In this document: piece by piece, positions 37,927 through 48,288 of the stretch
Position numbering within the stretch: the stretch's first letter is position 1
How the letters are laid out: the number at the start of each line of letters is the position of its first letter
Source: Mycobacterium gastri
GTDB lineage: Bacteria; Actinomycetota; Actinomycetes; Mycobacteriales; Mycobacteriaceae
Assembly: GCF_002102175.1 (NCBI RefSeq)
Contig: NZ_LQOX01000106.1
Coordinates: 62,001 to 126,000, forward strand
Direction: 5' to 3'
DNA: 64,000 nt
Translations under genes and position numbers: made by a program
Notes under the pieces: generated by a model
Databases searched by the model: none
The model's input: only the letters and a program-made list of their open reading frames with translations
What the model was told of the DNA's origin: nothing

Positions 37927-39603
37927 TCAGACCTCGATGACCGTGGGCACGATCATCGGCTGGCGGCGGTAGGTTTCACCCACCCACTTGCCGACCGTGC
38001 GACGCACGCCCTGCGCGATCCGGGTCGGATCGGTGACGTTGGCGGCGCTCAGCGATTCCAGCTCCGCTTCGACCTTGCGCACGGCCGGTTCCAGCGCCTT
38101 GGGATCTTCGGAAAAGCCGCGCGAATACAGATGCGGCGTCGCCACCGGGAGCCCGGTGCCACGCTTGACCACCACGGTCACCGCGACAAAGCCTGACGAC
38201 AGGATCAGCCGTTCACCCAGGGTGATTTCGCCGACGTCGCCGGTGATCAGCCCGTCGACGAACATCTTGCCGACCGGCACGGCGCCGGCGATCGATGCTC
38301 TGCCGCCGACCAGATCGACGCTGACCCCATTCTCGGCCAACAGGATCGATTCTTCCGGAACTCCGGTGCCGGCCGCGAGCTTCGCATTGGCGCGCAGCAT
38401 TCGCCAGGTCCCGTGTACCGGCATCACATGGCGCGGCCGTAGTCCGTTGTACAGGAACAGCAGCTCGCCGCTGTATGCGTGTCCGGAAACATGCACCCGT
38501 GCTTGGGCATTGGTGACAACGCGAGTTCCGATCTTGGAGAGCTCGTCGATGACGCCGTAGACCGCCTCCTCGTTTCCGGGAATCAGCGACGACGACAACA
38601 CGATGAGATCACCCGAAGTCAGAGTGATACTGCGATGTTCGCCGCGCGACATCCGAGACAACGCCGACATCGGTTCGCCCTGCGTGCCGGTGGTGATCAG
38701 CACCACCTGTTCGGCCGGCATCATCTCCGCGGCGGCGATGTCGATCAGGTCGGAATCGGCCACCCGCAAAAAACCCAATTCCCTTGCGATGCCCATGTTA
38801 CGCACCATCGACCGGCCCACGAATGACACTCGCCGGCCCAAAGCCACTGCGGCGTCGATGATCTGCTGCACCCGATCCACATTGGAGGCAAAACATGCCA
38901 CGATGACCCGACCCTCGGCGCCCCGGATCAACCGGTGCAGCGTCGGGCCCACCTCGCTTTCCGATGGCCCGACACCGGGAATCTCGGCGTTGGTGGAGTC
39001 GCACAAGAACAGGTCGACGCCGGCGTCGCCCAGTCGGGACATGCCGGGCAGGTCGGTGGGACGGCCGTCGAGCGGCAGTTGATCGAGCTTGATGTCGCCG
39101 GTGTGCAAGACGGTTCCCGCGCCAGTATAGACGGCGATGGCCAGCGCGTCGGGGACGGAGTGGTTGACCGCGAAGTACTCGCACTCGAACACCCCGTGCC
39201 TACTGCTCTGCCCCTCGGCGACCTCGACGAACACCGGTTTGATGCGGTGCTCGCGGCATTTCGCGGCAACCAATGCCAGGGTGAACTTCGAGCCGACGAC
39301 GGGGATGTCGGGGCGCAGCTTGAGCAGGAAGGGGATCGCCCCGATGTGGTCCTCGTGCGCATGGGTCAACACCAGCGCCTCGATGTCGTCGAGGCGGTCT
39401 TCGATGTGACGCAGGTCAGGCAGGATAAGGTCGACGCCGGGTTCGTCGTGGGTGGGGAACAGCACCCCGCAGTCGATGATCAGCAGCCGGCCCAGATGCT
39501 CGAAAACCGTCATGTTGCGGCCGATTTCGTTGATGCCGCCCAACGCGGTGACCCGCAAACCGCCCGCAGCCAACGGAGCTGGCGGCGGGAGGTCTTCGTT
39601 CAC
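37927..39603 (-). CDS. rnj: Ribonuclease J
   Basis: A 558-residue metallo-beta-lactamase/beta-CASP ribonuclease with 5'-3' exo- and endonuclease activity in RNA decay. The zinc motif HAHEDH supplies His81, His83, Asp85 and His86, and HTGDIKLDQLPLDG supplies further ligands. The beta-CASP domain follows (VACFASNVDRVQQII, GTQGEPMSALSRM), and HVSGHAYSGEL and MPVHGTWRML complete the site. Its start is 19 bp after the dapA stop, so dapA-rnj are likely cotranscribed. Confidence 0.96.
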   Translation of the reverse strand: MNEDLPPPAPLAAGGLRVTALGGINEIGRNMTVFEHLGRLLIIDCGVLFPTHDEPGVDLILPDLRHIEDRLDDIEALVLTHAHEDHIGAIPFLLKLRPDIPVVGSKFTLALVAAKCREHRIKPVFVEVAEGQSSRHGVFECEYFAVNHSVPDALAIAVYTGAGTVLHTGDIKLDQLPLDGRPTDLPGMSRLGDAGVDLFLCDSTNAEIPGVGPSESEVGPTLHRLIRGAEGRVIVACFASNVDRVQQIIDAAVALGRRVSFVGRSMVRNMGIARELGFLRVADSDLIDIAAAEMMPAEQVVLITTGTQGEPMSALSRMSRGEHRSITLTSGDLIVLSSSLIPGNEEAVYGVIDELSKIGTRVVTNAQARVHVSGHAYSGELLFLYNGLRPRHVMPVHGTWRMLRANAKLAAGTGVPEESILLAENGVSVDLVGGRASIAGAVPVGKMFVDGLITGDVGEITLGERLILSSGFVAVTVVVKRGTGLPVATPHLYSRGFSEDPKALEPAVRKVEAELESLSAANVTDPTRIAQGVRRTVGKWVGETYRRQPMIVPTVIEV

Positions 39604-39622
39604 GGGTGGCTCGCTCTATGAC

Positions 39623-41348
<1,726 letters not shown>

Positions 41349-41426
41349 GGCGCTCACCCTAGCGGGGCGACCCGTCAGGCTCTGAGGCTGTCGCACACAA
41401 CCCTCGGTCCAACCAGAGCCTATTGT

Positions 41427-41825
41427 TCAAACCAGTTCGGTCTGGCAGATCAGTCCCGGCGCGCGGCTAAGACGCGCATCGCCGGTGAGTAGTGGGATGT
41501 CGAGGTAGCTGGCGAGTGCCACGTAGAGCGCGTCGTAGAAAGTCATGGTGTGACGCAGGGTCCATGCGCGTCGAGCAAGTACGCCGACGTGCGGATATCG
41601 GTCGTCGATGAGCAAGCTGGCGACACGCGCCGCAGTCTCAGCCTCCCTAGTGCTGATGAGACCCGCAAGCTCATGGCGACGCAGCACGTTGCCCACTTCG
41701 GCGTCGATCAGGTGTGGTGCGTGTCGCCGCATGCCCGGCAGGCGGGCCCGAAGTCTGTCGGCGGCTTTCGTCTTGCCGGCCAAAGCCAGCACTAGCGCCG
41801 ACGCATCGATGACGTAGTCGTTCAC
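41427..41825 (-). CDS. vapC: VapC-type PIN-domain toxin (VapC21-like)
   Basis: A 132-residue PIN ribonuclease. The acidic site is Asp7 (VIDASALVLAL), the Glu in LIDAEVGNVL, the Asp in TFYDALYVALA and the Asp in LLTGDARL. VapC toxins cleave specific tRNA or rRNA sites when freed from VapB. Its GTG overlaps the vapB stop by 4 bp (GTGA), so the two are translationally coupled. By position it resembles Rv2757c. Confidence 0.92.
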   Translation of the reverse strand: MNDYVIDASALVLALAGKTKAADRLRARLPGMRRHAPHLIDAEVGNVLRRHELAGLISTREAETAARVASLLIDDRYPHVGVLARRAWTLRHTMTFYDALYVALASYLDIPLLTGDARLSRAPGLICQTELV

Positions 41826-42058
41826 CGCCGGTCCGCAGCCAAGTCGGTGAGGATGGACTCCCTGGTCGCCCCCGGTGTCTCGCTGGCTTCTCGCGCGGCT
41901 TCCATGGCTGCCAGCGCTTCGTCGGTGGTCGGACGGCTCGCGAACTGGATCACCCAATCTCGCATGTAGGACTGGATGGAGCGCCCCGCAGCACGGGCGC
42001 GCTTGCGGATGACCTCGTAGGCTTCGTCGGGTATCTCGCGGATCTGTATTGTGGCCAT
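41822..42058 (-). CDS. vapB: VapB-type ribbon-helix-helix antitoxin
   Basis: A 78-residue antitoxin. The N-terminal ATIQIREIPDEAYEVIRKRA and SIQSYMRDWV form a ribbon-helix-helix DNA-binding unit. The Ala/Glu-rich C-terminal half (ALAAMEAAREASETPG) would wrap VapC. It should autorepress through the large palindrome starting at the base next to its ATG. It resembles Rv2758c. Confidence 0.92.
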   Translation of the reverse strand: MATIQIREIPDEAYEVIRKRARAAGRSIQSYMRDWVIQFASRPTTDEALAAMEAAREASETPGATRESILTDLAADRR

Positions 42059-42097
42059 AGCGCTATTTTAGCGCTATCTTAGCGCTAAAATAGCGCT
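42059..42097. promoter_or_regulatory. vapBC operator: perfect 18-bp inverted repeat built from four AGCGCT boxes
   Basis: The left arm AGCGCTATTTTAGCGCTA and right arm TAGCGCTAAAATAGCGCT are exact reverse complements around TCT. Each arm contains two AGCGCT palindromes, giving four equally phased half-sites. It touches the vapB start codon, so VapBC binding would block the promoter. Confidence 0.9.
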
Positions 42098-42144
42098 TCG
42101 GGTGGCGCACAGGCTGCTTGGTGCTTGTTCGCGGCTTCTCGACG

Positions 42145-45100
42145 TTAACCGGCATAGCGTGCCCGCTCCGCGTAGTGCGGCGCGAGTGCCTCCATTTGTT
42201 CGATGACCAACTTGATTGCTTCCGGCTGCTTGTCCGGCGGGTACCGGTACTTCACCAGCAGGCGCTTGATCGAGGAGCGCAGCTTCGCGCGTACGTCGTC
42301 ACGCACGGTCCAGTCGGTCTTGGTATCACGCTGCATCACACCAACCAGCCCGCGCGAGATCTGGGCCAGCACTTCCTCACCCTGAAGCTCGACCGCGGAC
42401 TCGTTCTGGGCTACCGCGTCGTAGAAGGCCAACTCATCGTGGGATAGCGGCGGGGTAAAGCGCTTGCCTCGGTTACCTTCGGCCGCAACCTCTTTCGCCA
42501 TCGCGATTAGCTCTGCGATCACCTCGGCAGAGGTGAGTTGCTGGTTGGTGTATTGGCGCATTAGTTTAGCGATTCGATCGGAGAACGCGCGCTGCCGCAC
42601 CACGTTGTTCTTCGTGGCCGTAGCAAGCTCCTGAGTCAGCACCGCGCGCAGCGCCTCGATCGCCAGGTGCGGATGCGCTGCGGCTTTAGCCTTGAGTTCA
42701 TAGTCCGGGCCAAGGTCTGACAGCGCCGGCTTCGGCAGGCCCGCAGCGTCGTAGATGTCAAAAATGTCGCCCGACGCGGTCGATTCATCGACGAGGCTGG
42801 AAAGCAACCGTTTGATCTCTTCTGGGACTGGCTTGCCTTCGGCCCGCCGCTGTTCGGCGTCGAACTTGCCCATCCATACCCGGACTTGCTCATAGAACCT
42901 GATTGTCGGCCGCAAGGCATCCAGGGTTTCGTTGCCGGCGCACAGCGACCACGCGCGGGCCAGGTGGTTGGCGAGCTTGCGGAACCGGTCCCCAAAGTTC
43001 GGCTCTTCGTCGGGAACCTGATTTCCCGGAGTGGATGGTGAGCGCAGGTAAGCGGTGAGGCCGATCGCGGCCTTCATCCATCCATGTTGTGGCGCCTTGG
43101 CTTTCGATCGCCAGTCGTATCCGGCGCACAGCTGGTCGAGCTGACCGACGAGATCGGCGGTCAGCTTCACCGCCGTGTCGATGTCCTTGCCGACGGGCTT
43201 GGTGTGGCGGTCGGTCTCCGTGTATTCGGCGAGTGCTGCGGCGAGGTTTTCCGCGAGCGGCGCGTAGGCGACCAAGAGTCCCGATGGCTTGCCACGGAAT
43301 GTTCGGTTGACTCGCGCCAGCGTCTGCATCAGCAGCGCCCCCTTGAGGGGGCGGTCGAGGTAGAGCGTGTGTAGCGGCGGCGCGTCGAAGCCGGTGAGCA
43401 TCATGTCCTTGACGATTACGATCTGCAGCTCGTCTTCGGCGTCACGCAGCCGCCGTTGAATCGCCTTGTTTTGGCTTTCGCGGCGAACGTGTTTGGCAAT
43501 GATCCCCTGGTCTTGCGGGGAGCCGGAGTAGACGACTTTGATCACGCCCTTGTTGATGGAGTCGTCGTGCCAATGCGGTCGTAATTTGATGATCTCCTCG
43601 TATAGCTGTGCGCAAATCTGGCGGGTGGCGCCGACGATGAACGCCTTACCGGGTGAGGAGATGAATTTGCGCATCTCGGCAGATCGGGCATCCCAATGGC
43701 TGACGATGTCCGCGGCGAGCGTCGCCAGCCGCTCGGGCGCGCCATAGATGGCGTTGATGACCGCGACTGACTTTTCGATTTGAGCGCGCTCCACGTCGTC
43801 GAGTCCAAGCGTTGCCTCGTCGACGGCGTGGTCGAGGTCGTCTTCGCTGAAGTCCTTGGACCACCCGACTTTCGCTAGTCGAGGCTCGAAATACACTGGG
43901 ACGGTGGCATTGTCAGCAACAGCGCGGGTGAGGTCGTAGACGTCGATATCGGGGCCGAAGACTTCGCGAGTGTTGCGGGCCACTTCCGAGATCGGCGTGC
44001 CGGTGAACGCGATGAAGACGGCGTTCGGTAGGGCGTCGCGGATGTGGCGGGCATAGCCGTCGAGGTCGTCGTAGTGGCTGCGGTGGGCCTCGTCGACGAC
44101 GACGATGATGTTGCGCCGGTCGGTGAGCAACGGGTGATCGGTGCCCGATGCGCGTTCCTCTTTGGTCAGGCCGAACTTCTGCAAGGTGGTGAAGTAGATG
44201 CCCCCAGTGGTTCGATTGGACAGCTCGTCGCGCAGCTCCGAGCGCTTGGTCATCTTCTTCGGCGATTCGTCAAGCAGCCGTGACCGATTGAAGGTCTCGA
44301 ACAGCTGGGTGTCGAGCTCCTTGCGGTCGGTGACGACGACGATGGTCGGGTTTTTCAGCTTAGGCTGGTTGGCGACCAGGTGCGCATAAAGCTCCATCTC
44401 CATCGACTTGCCGGAGCCTTGCGTGTGCCAGACAACGCCGGCCTTGCCATTGCTTTCGGTGGCTTGCACCGTCTTCCACACGGCCTTGGTGACGGCAAAA
44501 TACTGGTGCGGCTTGGCGATTCGCTTGACGAGCCCGTCGCCGTCCTCATCGAAAGCCGTGAAGTTGCGCAGGAGCTGCAGGAACCGCTCGGTGTTGAATA
44601 ACCCGTCGATGAGGGTTTCGAGTTCGATCGGAACGTCTTCTTTATCGGAGGGCTCGCCATACGGCACGGGCCTGCCGTCGTCATCGACGTTCCAAGGAGC
44701 GAAGTGCTCCAGCGGAGTGAACGGTGTTCCGTATCGGGCGGTGATGCCGTCGCTGGCGACCACCAGCACCGTGAAACGAAACGCCATTGGGAACTCCCGC
44801 AGATACGTCTGCAGTTGTGCGTGTGCGGCGGCGATGTCGGCGTGTGCCGAACCGGCCTGCTTGAGTTCGAAGATCGCGACCGGCATGCCATTGAGGTATA
44901 GCACGACGTCGAAGCGCCGTTGATGTTCGGTGCTGCGGACCGTGACCTGTTGCACCGCAAGGAATTCGTTGTCTTCAGGTCGGTGGCTGACCAAACGGAT
45001 GGTGGGGTTCTGCTCGATACCGTCGACGTCGATGTAAGTGATGCCGCGGTAGCCGTGTACCAGCAGCTGGTGTATGCGGTAGTTCTCGGCGATCGCGTCC

Positions 45101-45336
45101 TGCGACTGCGGCTGGATGATCGCGGCGCGGGCCTGGTCGAGGTACTCAGCGGGAACGTGCGGATTGAGGTCGCGCATCTTGGCCAACATGCGGTCGGGCA
45201 GGGTGATGTCGGTCCACGACTGGCGGCCACCCTCAGCGCCTGGAGCGATCTGCGTTCCGGTGAGCTTTTGCCATTCATGTTCGCCGAGCGTGTCCAGCGC
45301 GAGCTGTTCCCAATCGGCTTCACTGAATCCGGTCAT
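42145..45336 (-). CDS. hsdR: Type I restriction enzyme, endonuclease/translocase subunit HsdR
   Basis: A 1063-residue restriction subunit. The N-terminal nuclease has the PD-(D/E)xK residues Asp143 and Glu157-x-Lys159 (FDVVLYLNGMPVAIFELK). The SF2 translocase has Walker A QGSGKS (306-311), DEAH (415-418) and a downstream FTGTPI motif. The C-terminal part is helical, as in HsdR proteins that dock on HsdM2S. The gene is full-length with no lesion. ATG 45336 has GAAGGAG close upstream and overlaps the stop of a 63-codon ORF (TGATG). M. tuberculosis keeps hsdM and hsdS here but no hsdR. Confidence 0.95.
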   Translation of the reverse strand: MTGFSEADWEQLALDTLGEHEWQKLTGTQIAPGAEGGRQSWTDITLPDRMLAKMRDLNPHVPAEYLDQARAAIIQPQSQDAIAENYRIHQLLVHGYRGITYIDVDGIEQNPTIRLVSHRPEDNEFLAVQQVTVRSTEHQRRFDVVLYLNGMPVAIFELKQAGSAHADIAAAHAQLQTYLREFPMAFRFTVLVVASDGITARYGTPFTPLEHFAPWNVDDDGRPVPYGEPSDKEDVPIELETLIDGLFNTERFLQLLRNFTAFDEDGDGLVKRIAKPHQYFAVTKAVWKTVQATESNGKAGVVWHTQGSGKSMEMELYAHLVANQPKLKNPTIVVVTDRKELDTQLFETFNRSRLLDESPKKMTKRSELRDELSNRTTGGIYFTTLQKFGLTKEERASGTDHPLLTDRRNIIVVVDEAHRSHYDDLDGYARHIRDALPNAVFIAFTGTPISEVARNTREVFGPDIDVYDLTRAVADNATVPVYFEPRLAKVGWSKDFSEDDLDHAVDEATLGLDDVERAQIEKSVAVINAIYGAPERLATLAADIVSHWDARSAEMRKFISSPGKAFIVGATRQICAQLYEEIIKLRPHWHDDSINKGVIKVVYSGSPQDQGIIAKHVRRESQNKAIQRRLRDAEDELQIVIVKDMMLTGFDAPPLHTLYLDRPLKGALLMQTLARVNRTFRGKPSGLLVAYAPLAENLAAALAEYTETDRHTKPVGKDIDTAVKLTADLVGQLDQLCAGYDWRSKAKAPQHGWMKAAIGLTAYLRSPSTPGNQVPDEEPNFGDRFRKLANHLARAWSLCAGNETLDALRPTIRFYEQVRVWMGKFDAEQRRAEGKPVPEEIKRLLSSLVDESTASGDIFDIYDAAGLPKPALSDLGPDYELKAKAAAHPHLAIEALRAVLTQELATATKNNVVRQRAFSDRIAKLMRQYTNQQLTSAEVIAELIAMAKEVAAEGNRGKRFTPPLSHDELAFYDAVAQNESAVELQGEEVLAQISRGLVGVMQRDTKTDWTVRDDVRAKLRSSIKRLLVKYRYPPDKQPEAIKLVIEQMEALAPHYAERARYAG

Positions 45337-45527
45337 CAGCCGTCTCCTTCGTGTGGGACGCCGCCGGGGGCGCATGCCAACTCAATTTCGAGTTCTTCCA
45401 CTGCGGGAAGGATGGATTCGAGTTCGGCGGGCAGGCTCTCGGTGATAGCGGTCTTCCTCTCCGCCACACCGATCGGTGTGGTGTACCCCAGCCGGGCCCG
45501 ACCCTGTCGGCCGCACGCCGTGCTCAC
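45336..45527 (-). CDS. Small ORF coupled to hsdR (doubtful)
   Basis: A 63-codon frame from a GTG, ending in a TGA that overlaps the hsdR ATG (TGATG). The second half (GVAERKTAITESLPAELESI, PAVEELEIELA) has good amphipathic helical character, while the first part holds an 18-bp palindrome in its DNA. It could be a coupled leader peptide, a small RM accessory protein or a gene fragment. No family is recognised. Confidence 0.35.
   Translation of the reverse strand: MSTACGRQGRARLGYTTPIGVAERKTAITESLPAELESILPAVEELEIELACAPGGVPHEGDG
45464..45481. repeat. Perfect 18-bp palindrome in the hsdS-hsdR gap
   Basis: CCACACCGATCGGTGTGG is identical to its reverse complement. It lies 128 bases upstream of hsdR and about 70 bases after the hsdS stop, so it could be an operator or hairpin separating hsdR expression from hsdMS. 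Confidence 0.7.
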
Positions 45528-45550
45528 TCATGAGTCGTGCCCTGCGGTGC

Positions 45551-46651
45551 TCACAACACCTCGCCCACGGATGCCGCGGCATCCTTGACCCGAATCTTGC
45601 CGGACATCAGGACGGGGAGAAGTTGGTCGCGGGTCCGTGCCAGTAGTTGCGACTCTTTCCGGCGTCGATGGCATACCTGTCCGAGATCGACGAGCAAGCT
45701 AGCGAGATCAGGCTCCAGTTCGCGTATGTCCCGCACCCAGGCACCAAGTAGATCATGGGGCCTAATCCGTTGGTGGCTACCAGATGTACCAGCGACCATC
45801 TGTGTCAACTCTTCTGATATGTCGGTTTGACGCAACGTAGCCCACAACAATGTTGCATCCACGCAGGCCGGTATGAGGACGACGAACTCTGTACTAGCCA
45901 AGGCCATCTCTGCTGGTAAGGTGCAGACGTCCCAAATACGAGGTATCCGCGGATTCAGCTTAGAAAACAACACGCACGGTTTCGAAAGAAAAAACTTGCT
46001 GCTCTTGACGCTCGCCCCGCCCACGATCTCAGGTTGAGCGTTGGCGTCGAATGCGGGAAGACTGAAATGCGCAATGGAATCCGCGAACTCTTCAGGCCTA
46101 CGAGACGCATTCGATTGACTCGCTAGCGTGGACAGCGGCGTGCGCACTGTAACTGATTCGGCAGCTGCCAACATCAATGCTTCTGCAGCGTCGACAACCC
46201 GCTCGTTAGCAGCGATCTTGTCGTCGAACGCTCCCAGCAATTCAGCGATTGCACGCTGTTCATAAATTGGGGGGAGCGGGACTTCGATATTTCGAAGAAA
46301 GTTGCGATTCAATGATGGCTGGGCACTTCCCGAATTGAACGCCAAGAAGTCGGTCACCTGAAGGAGCCGATAGACCCAACGGGGATCGTTTCCTTTGAAG
46401 TCGCGAACAAATAAGCATGTGTTAAGCGGCCAGAACGGCGCATCAACAAAGGTCGCAGTACCAATCGCTGCGCCGCTCCTACCAATGGCGACACCGGGAC
46501 CATCGTAAGCTGCCTGGTTATGACTGCCCGTCACGCCAAAAGAACCGATAACAGGCACAGTTCCGGAGCAACGCGACGAGGTAGGTAGATCATGCCCTCG
46601 TTGCAGTTCAAGGACATCCCCGAACTGAACAATCGGCCACGCCCGACTCAC
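45551..46651 (-). CDS. hsdS: Type I restriction specificity subunit HsdS
   Basis: A 366-residue DNA-recognition subunit with two target-recognition domains. TRD1 (about 1-128) has GRSGAAIGTATFVDAPFWPLNTC and ends PLPPIYEQRAIAELL. A conserved helix follows (AFDDKIAANERVVDAAEALM, 141-160). TRD2 (about 172-325) contains KPCVLFSKLNPRIPRIW and ALASTEFVVL, and the closing helix includes QLLPVLMSGKIRV. Its ATG overlaps the hsdM stop as ATGA. The second HsdS at 52592-53677 has a related TRD2 but a different TRD1. Confidence 0.94.
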   Translation of the reverse strand: MSRAWPIVQFGDVLELQRGHDLPTSSRCSGTVPVIGSFGVTGSHNQAAYDGPGVAIGRSGAAIGTATFVDAPFWPLNTCLFVRDFKGNDPRWVYRLLQVTDFLAFNSGSAQPSLNRNFLRNIEVPLPPIYEQRAIAELLGAFDDKIAANERVVDAAEALMLAAAESVTVRTPLSTLASQSNASRRPEEFADSIAHFSLPAFDANAQPEIVGGASVKSSKFFLSKPCVLFSKLNPRIPRIWDVCTLPAEMALASTEFVVLIPACVDATLLWATLRQTDISEELTQMVAGTSGSHQRIRPHDLLGAWVRDIRELEPDLASLLVDLGQVCHRRRKESQLLARTRDQLLPVLMSGKIRVKDAAASVGEVL

Positions 46652-48273
46652 GACAACCGCTCCAGCTGTTCCCGCACCACCTTCTCCAGCCGCGCAGACT
46701 CGTCGAACGCCACTAACAGCTCCTTCGTTAGCCGCGCGATCTTCTCGTCGATTGGCTCACCGTCGTCCTCGACCTCGGGCGCACCAACATACCGTCCCGG
46801 CGTTAACGCATAGTCAGCCGCCTTAATCTCCTCCAACGTCGCCGATTTGCAAAATCCCGGAATATCCTGATAGGTAAGCCCTTTCGCGGCGGCCGAGGCA
46901 GACCCTCGCCACGCGTGGTAGGTGTCGCCGATCCGGACGATCTCCTCGTTGGTCAGCGCACGCTCGGCTCGGTCCACCAGGTAGCCCAACTCGCGCGCAT
47001 CGATAAACAGCACCTGCCTAGACCGGTCAACAGAACCCTGCTTACCGGGCGTCTTGTCCTTCGCAAAAAACCACAGGCACACGGGTATTCCTGTGCTACG
47101 AAACAGCTGCGTCGGCAACGCGACCATGCACGCCACCAGATCGGCTTCGACAATCTGCGCACGAATATCACCCTCGCCGTTGGTGTTTGACGACATTGAG
47201 CCGTTTGCCATCACCACCCCGGCCTTGCCCCCCGGCGCCAGCTTGGACAGGATGTGTTGAATCCAGGCATAGTTGGCGTTGTTGGCCGGCGGAACGCCGA
47301 AGCGCCAGCGCGGGTCTTCCTCGTTGCGCGACCAGTGCTTGATGTTGAACGGCGGATTGGCCATCACGTAATCCATCTGCACATCGGCATGCTGATCGCG
47401 AGCGAAGGTGTCGCCCCACCGCGCTCCGAGGCCCTTGTTGTCGATGCCGTGAATCGCGAGGTTCATCTTGGCCATCCGCCATGTTTCTTCGATGCTCTCT
47501 TGGCCGTAGATCGAGATGTCCTTCGGATCGCCGTCGTGTTCGTAGATGAACTTCTCGGTCTGCACGAACATGCCGCCCGACCCACAGCACGGGTCATACA
47601 CCCGCCCCCGTGACGGTTCGAGCACCTCAACGATCACCTTGACCACGCTGGGCGGGGTGAAGAACTCCCCACCCCGTTTGCCTTCCGCACGTGCGAAATT
47701 CCCGAGAAAGTATTCATAGACCTCGCCCATGAGGTCGCGCGCACGGTGTTCGCCTTGACGACTGAACCGTGCGCTGTTGAACAGGTCAATCAGCTCACCC
47801 AGCCGGCGCTGGTCGATGTTGTCCTTGTTGTATAACCGCGGCAGTGTCCCGGCCAGCGTCGGGTTGGCCTTCATCACCGCATCCATCGCCTCGTCGATCA
47901 GCTGGCCGATGTTCTTCGCCATCTCATGGCCAATCGCCGGCTTTCCTTTTGCGTTCTCCGCCAAGAACTTCCAGCGTGCATTCGGCGGCACCACGAACAC
48001 GCCGTAGCCCTGGTACTCCTCAGGATCGTCGATCAGGTCTTCGATCTGAGACTCGTCCATCCCATCGGCAGCCAGTTCGGCACGAATCGCCTCTCGCCGT
48101 TCGTCATACGCGTCCGACACGTATTTAAGGAACACTAGACCCAGGATCACGTCCTTGTACTGGCTGGCCGATAGCGACCCCCGCAATTTGTCGGCAGCCT
48201 TCCAGAGCGTGTCCTTGAGCTCTTTCATGGTCGACGGCGCCTGCGGCTCCAGCTGCTTCTTTCTCGGAGGCAT
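46648..48273 (-). CDS. hsdM: Type I DNA methyltransferase subunit HsdM
   Basis: A 541-residue N6-adenine methyltransferase. The SAM site is DPCCGSGGMF (227-236) and the catalytic motif is NPPF (306-309). The N-terminal helical HsdM domain (LKDTLWKAADKLRG, VILGLVFLKYVSDAYDERR) is intact. The C-terminal helix after residue 500 fits HsdS contact. The M. tuberculosis counterpart modifies an asymmetric GAT-N4-RTAC type site; the site here depends on HsdS and cannot be read. It is followed by hsdS with 4-bp overlap and begins 15 bp after the 623-residue gene. Confidence 0.96.
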   Translation of the reverse strand: MPPRKKQLEPQAPSTMKELKDTLWKAADKLRGSLSASQYKDVILGLVFLKYVSDAYDERREAIRAELAADGMDESQIEDLIDDPEEYQGYGVFVVPPNARWKFLAENAKGKPAIGHEMAKNIGQLIDEAMDAVMKANPTLAGTLPRLYNKDNIDQRRLGELIDLFNSARFSRQGEHRARDLMGEVYEYFLGNFARAEGKRGGEFFTPPSVVKVIVEVLEPSRGRVYDPCCGSGGMFVQTEKFIYEHDGDPKDISIYGQESIEETWRMAKMNLAIHGIDNKGLGARWGDTFARDQHADVQMDYVMANPPFNIKHWSRNEEDPRWRFGVPPANNANYAWIQHILSKLAPGGKAGVVMANGSMSSNTNGEGDIRAQIVEADLVACMVALPTQLFRSTGIPVCLWFFAKDKTPGKQGSVDRSRQVLFIDARELGYLVDRAERALTNEEIVRIGDTYHAWRGSASAAAKGLTYQDIPGFCKSATLEEIKAADYALTPGRYVGAPEVEDDGEPIDEKIARLTKELLVAFDESARLEKVVREQLERLS

Positions 48274-48288
48274 CGGAGGATTTCCTTC

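Noticed and set aside
45382..45582. 66-codon alternative frame in the hsdS-hsdR gap
   Set aside because: It overlaps the hsdS stop region and has poor codon character compared with the 63-codon frame coupled to hsdR.
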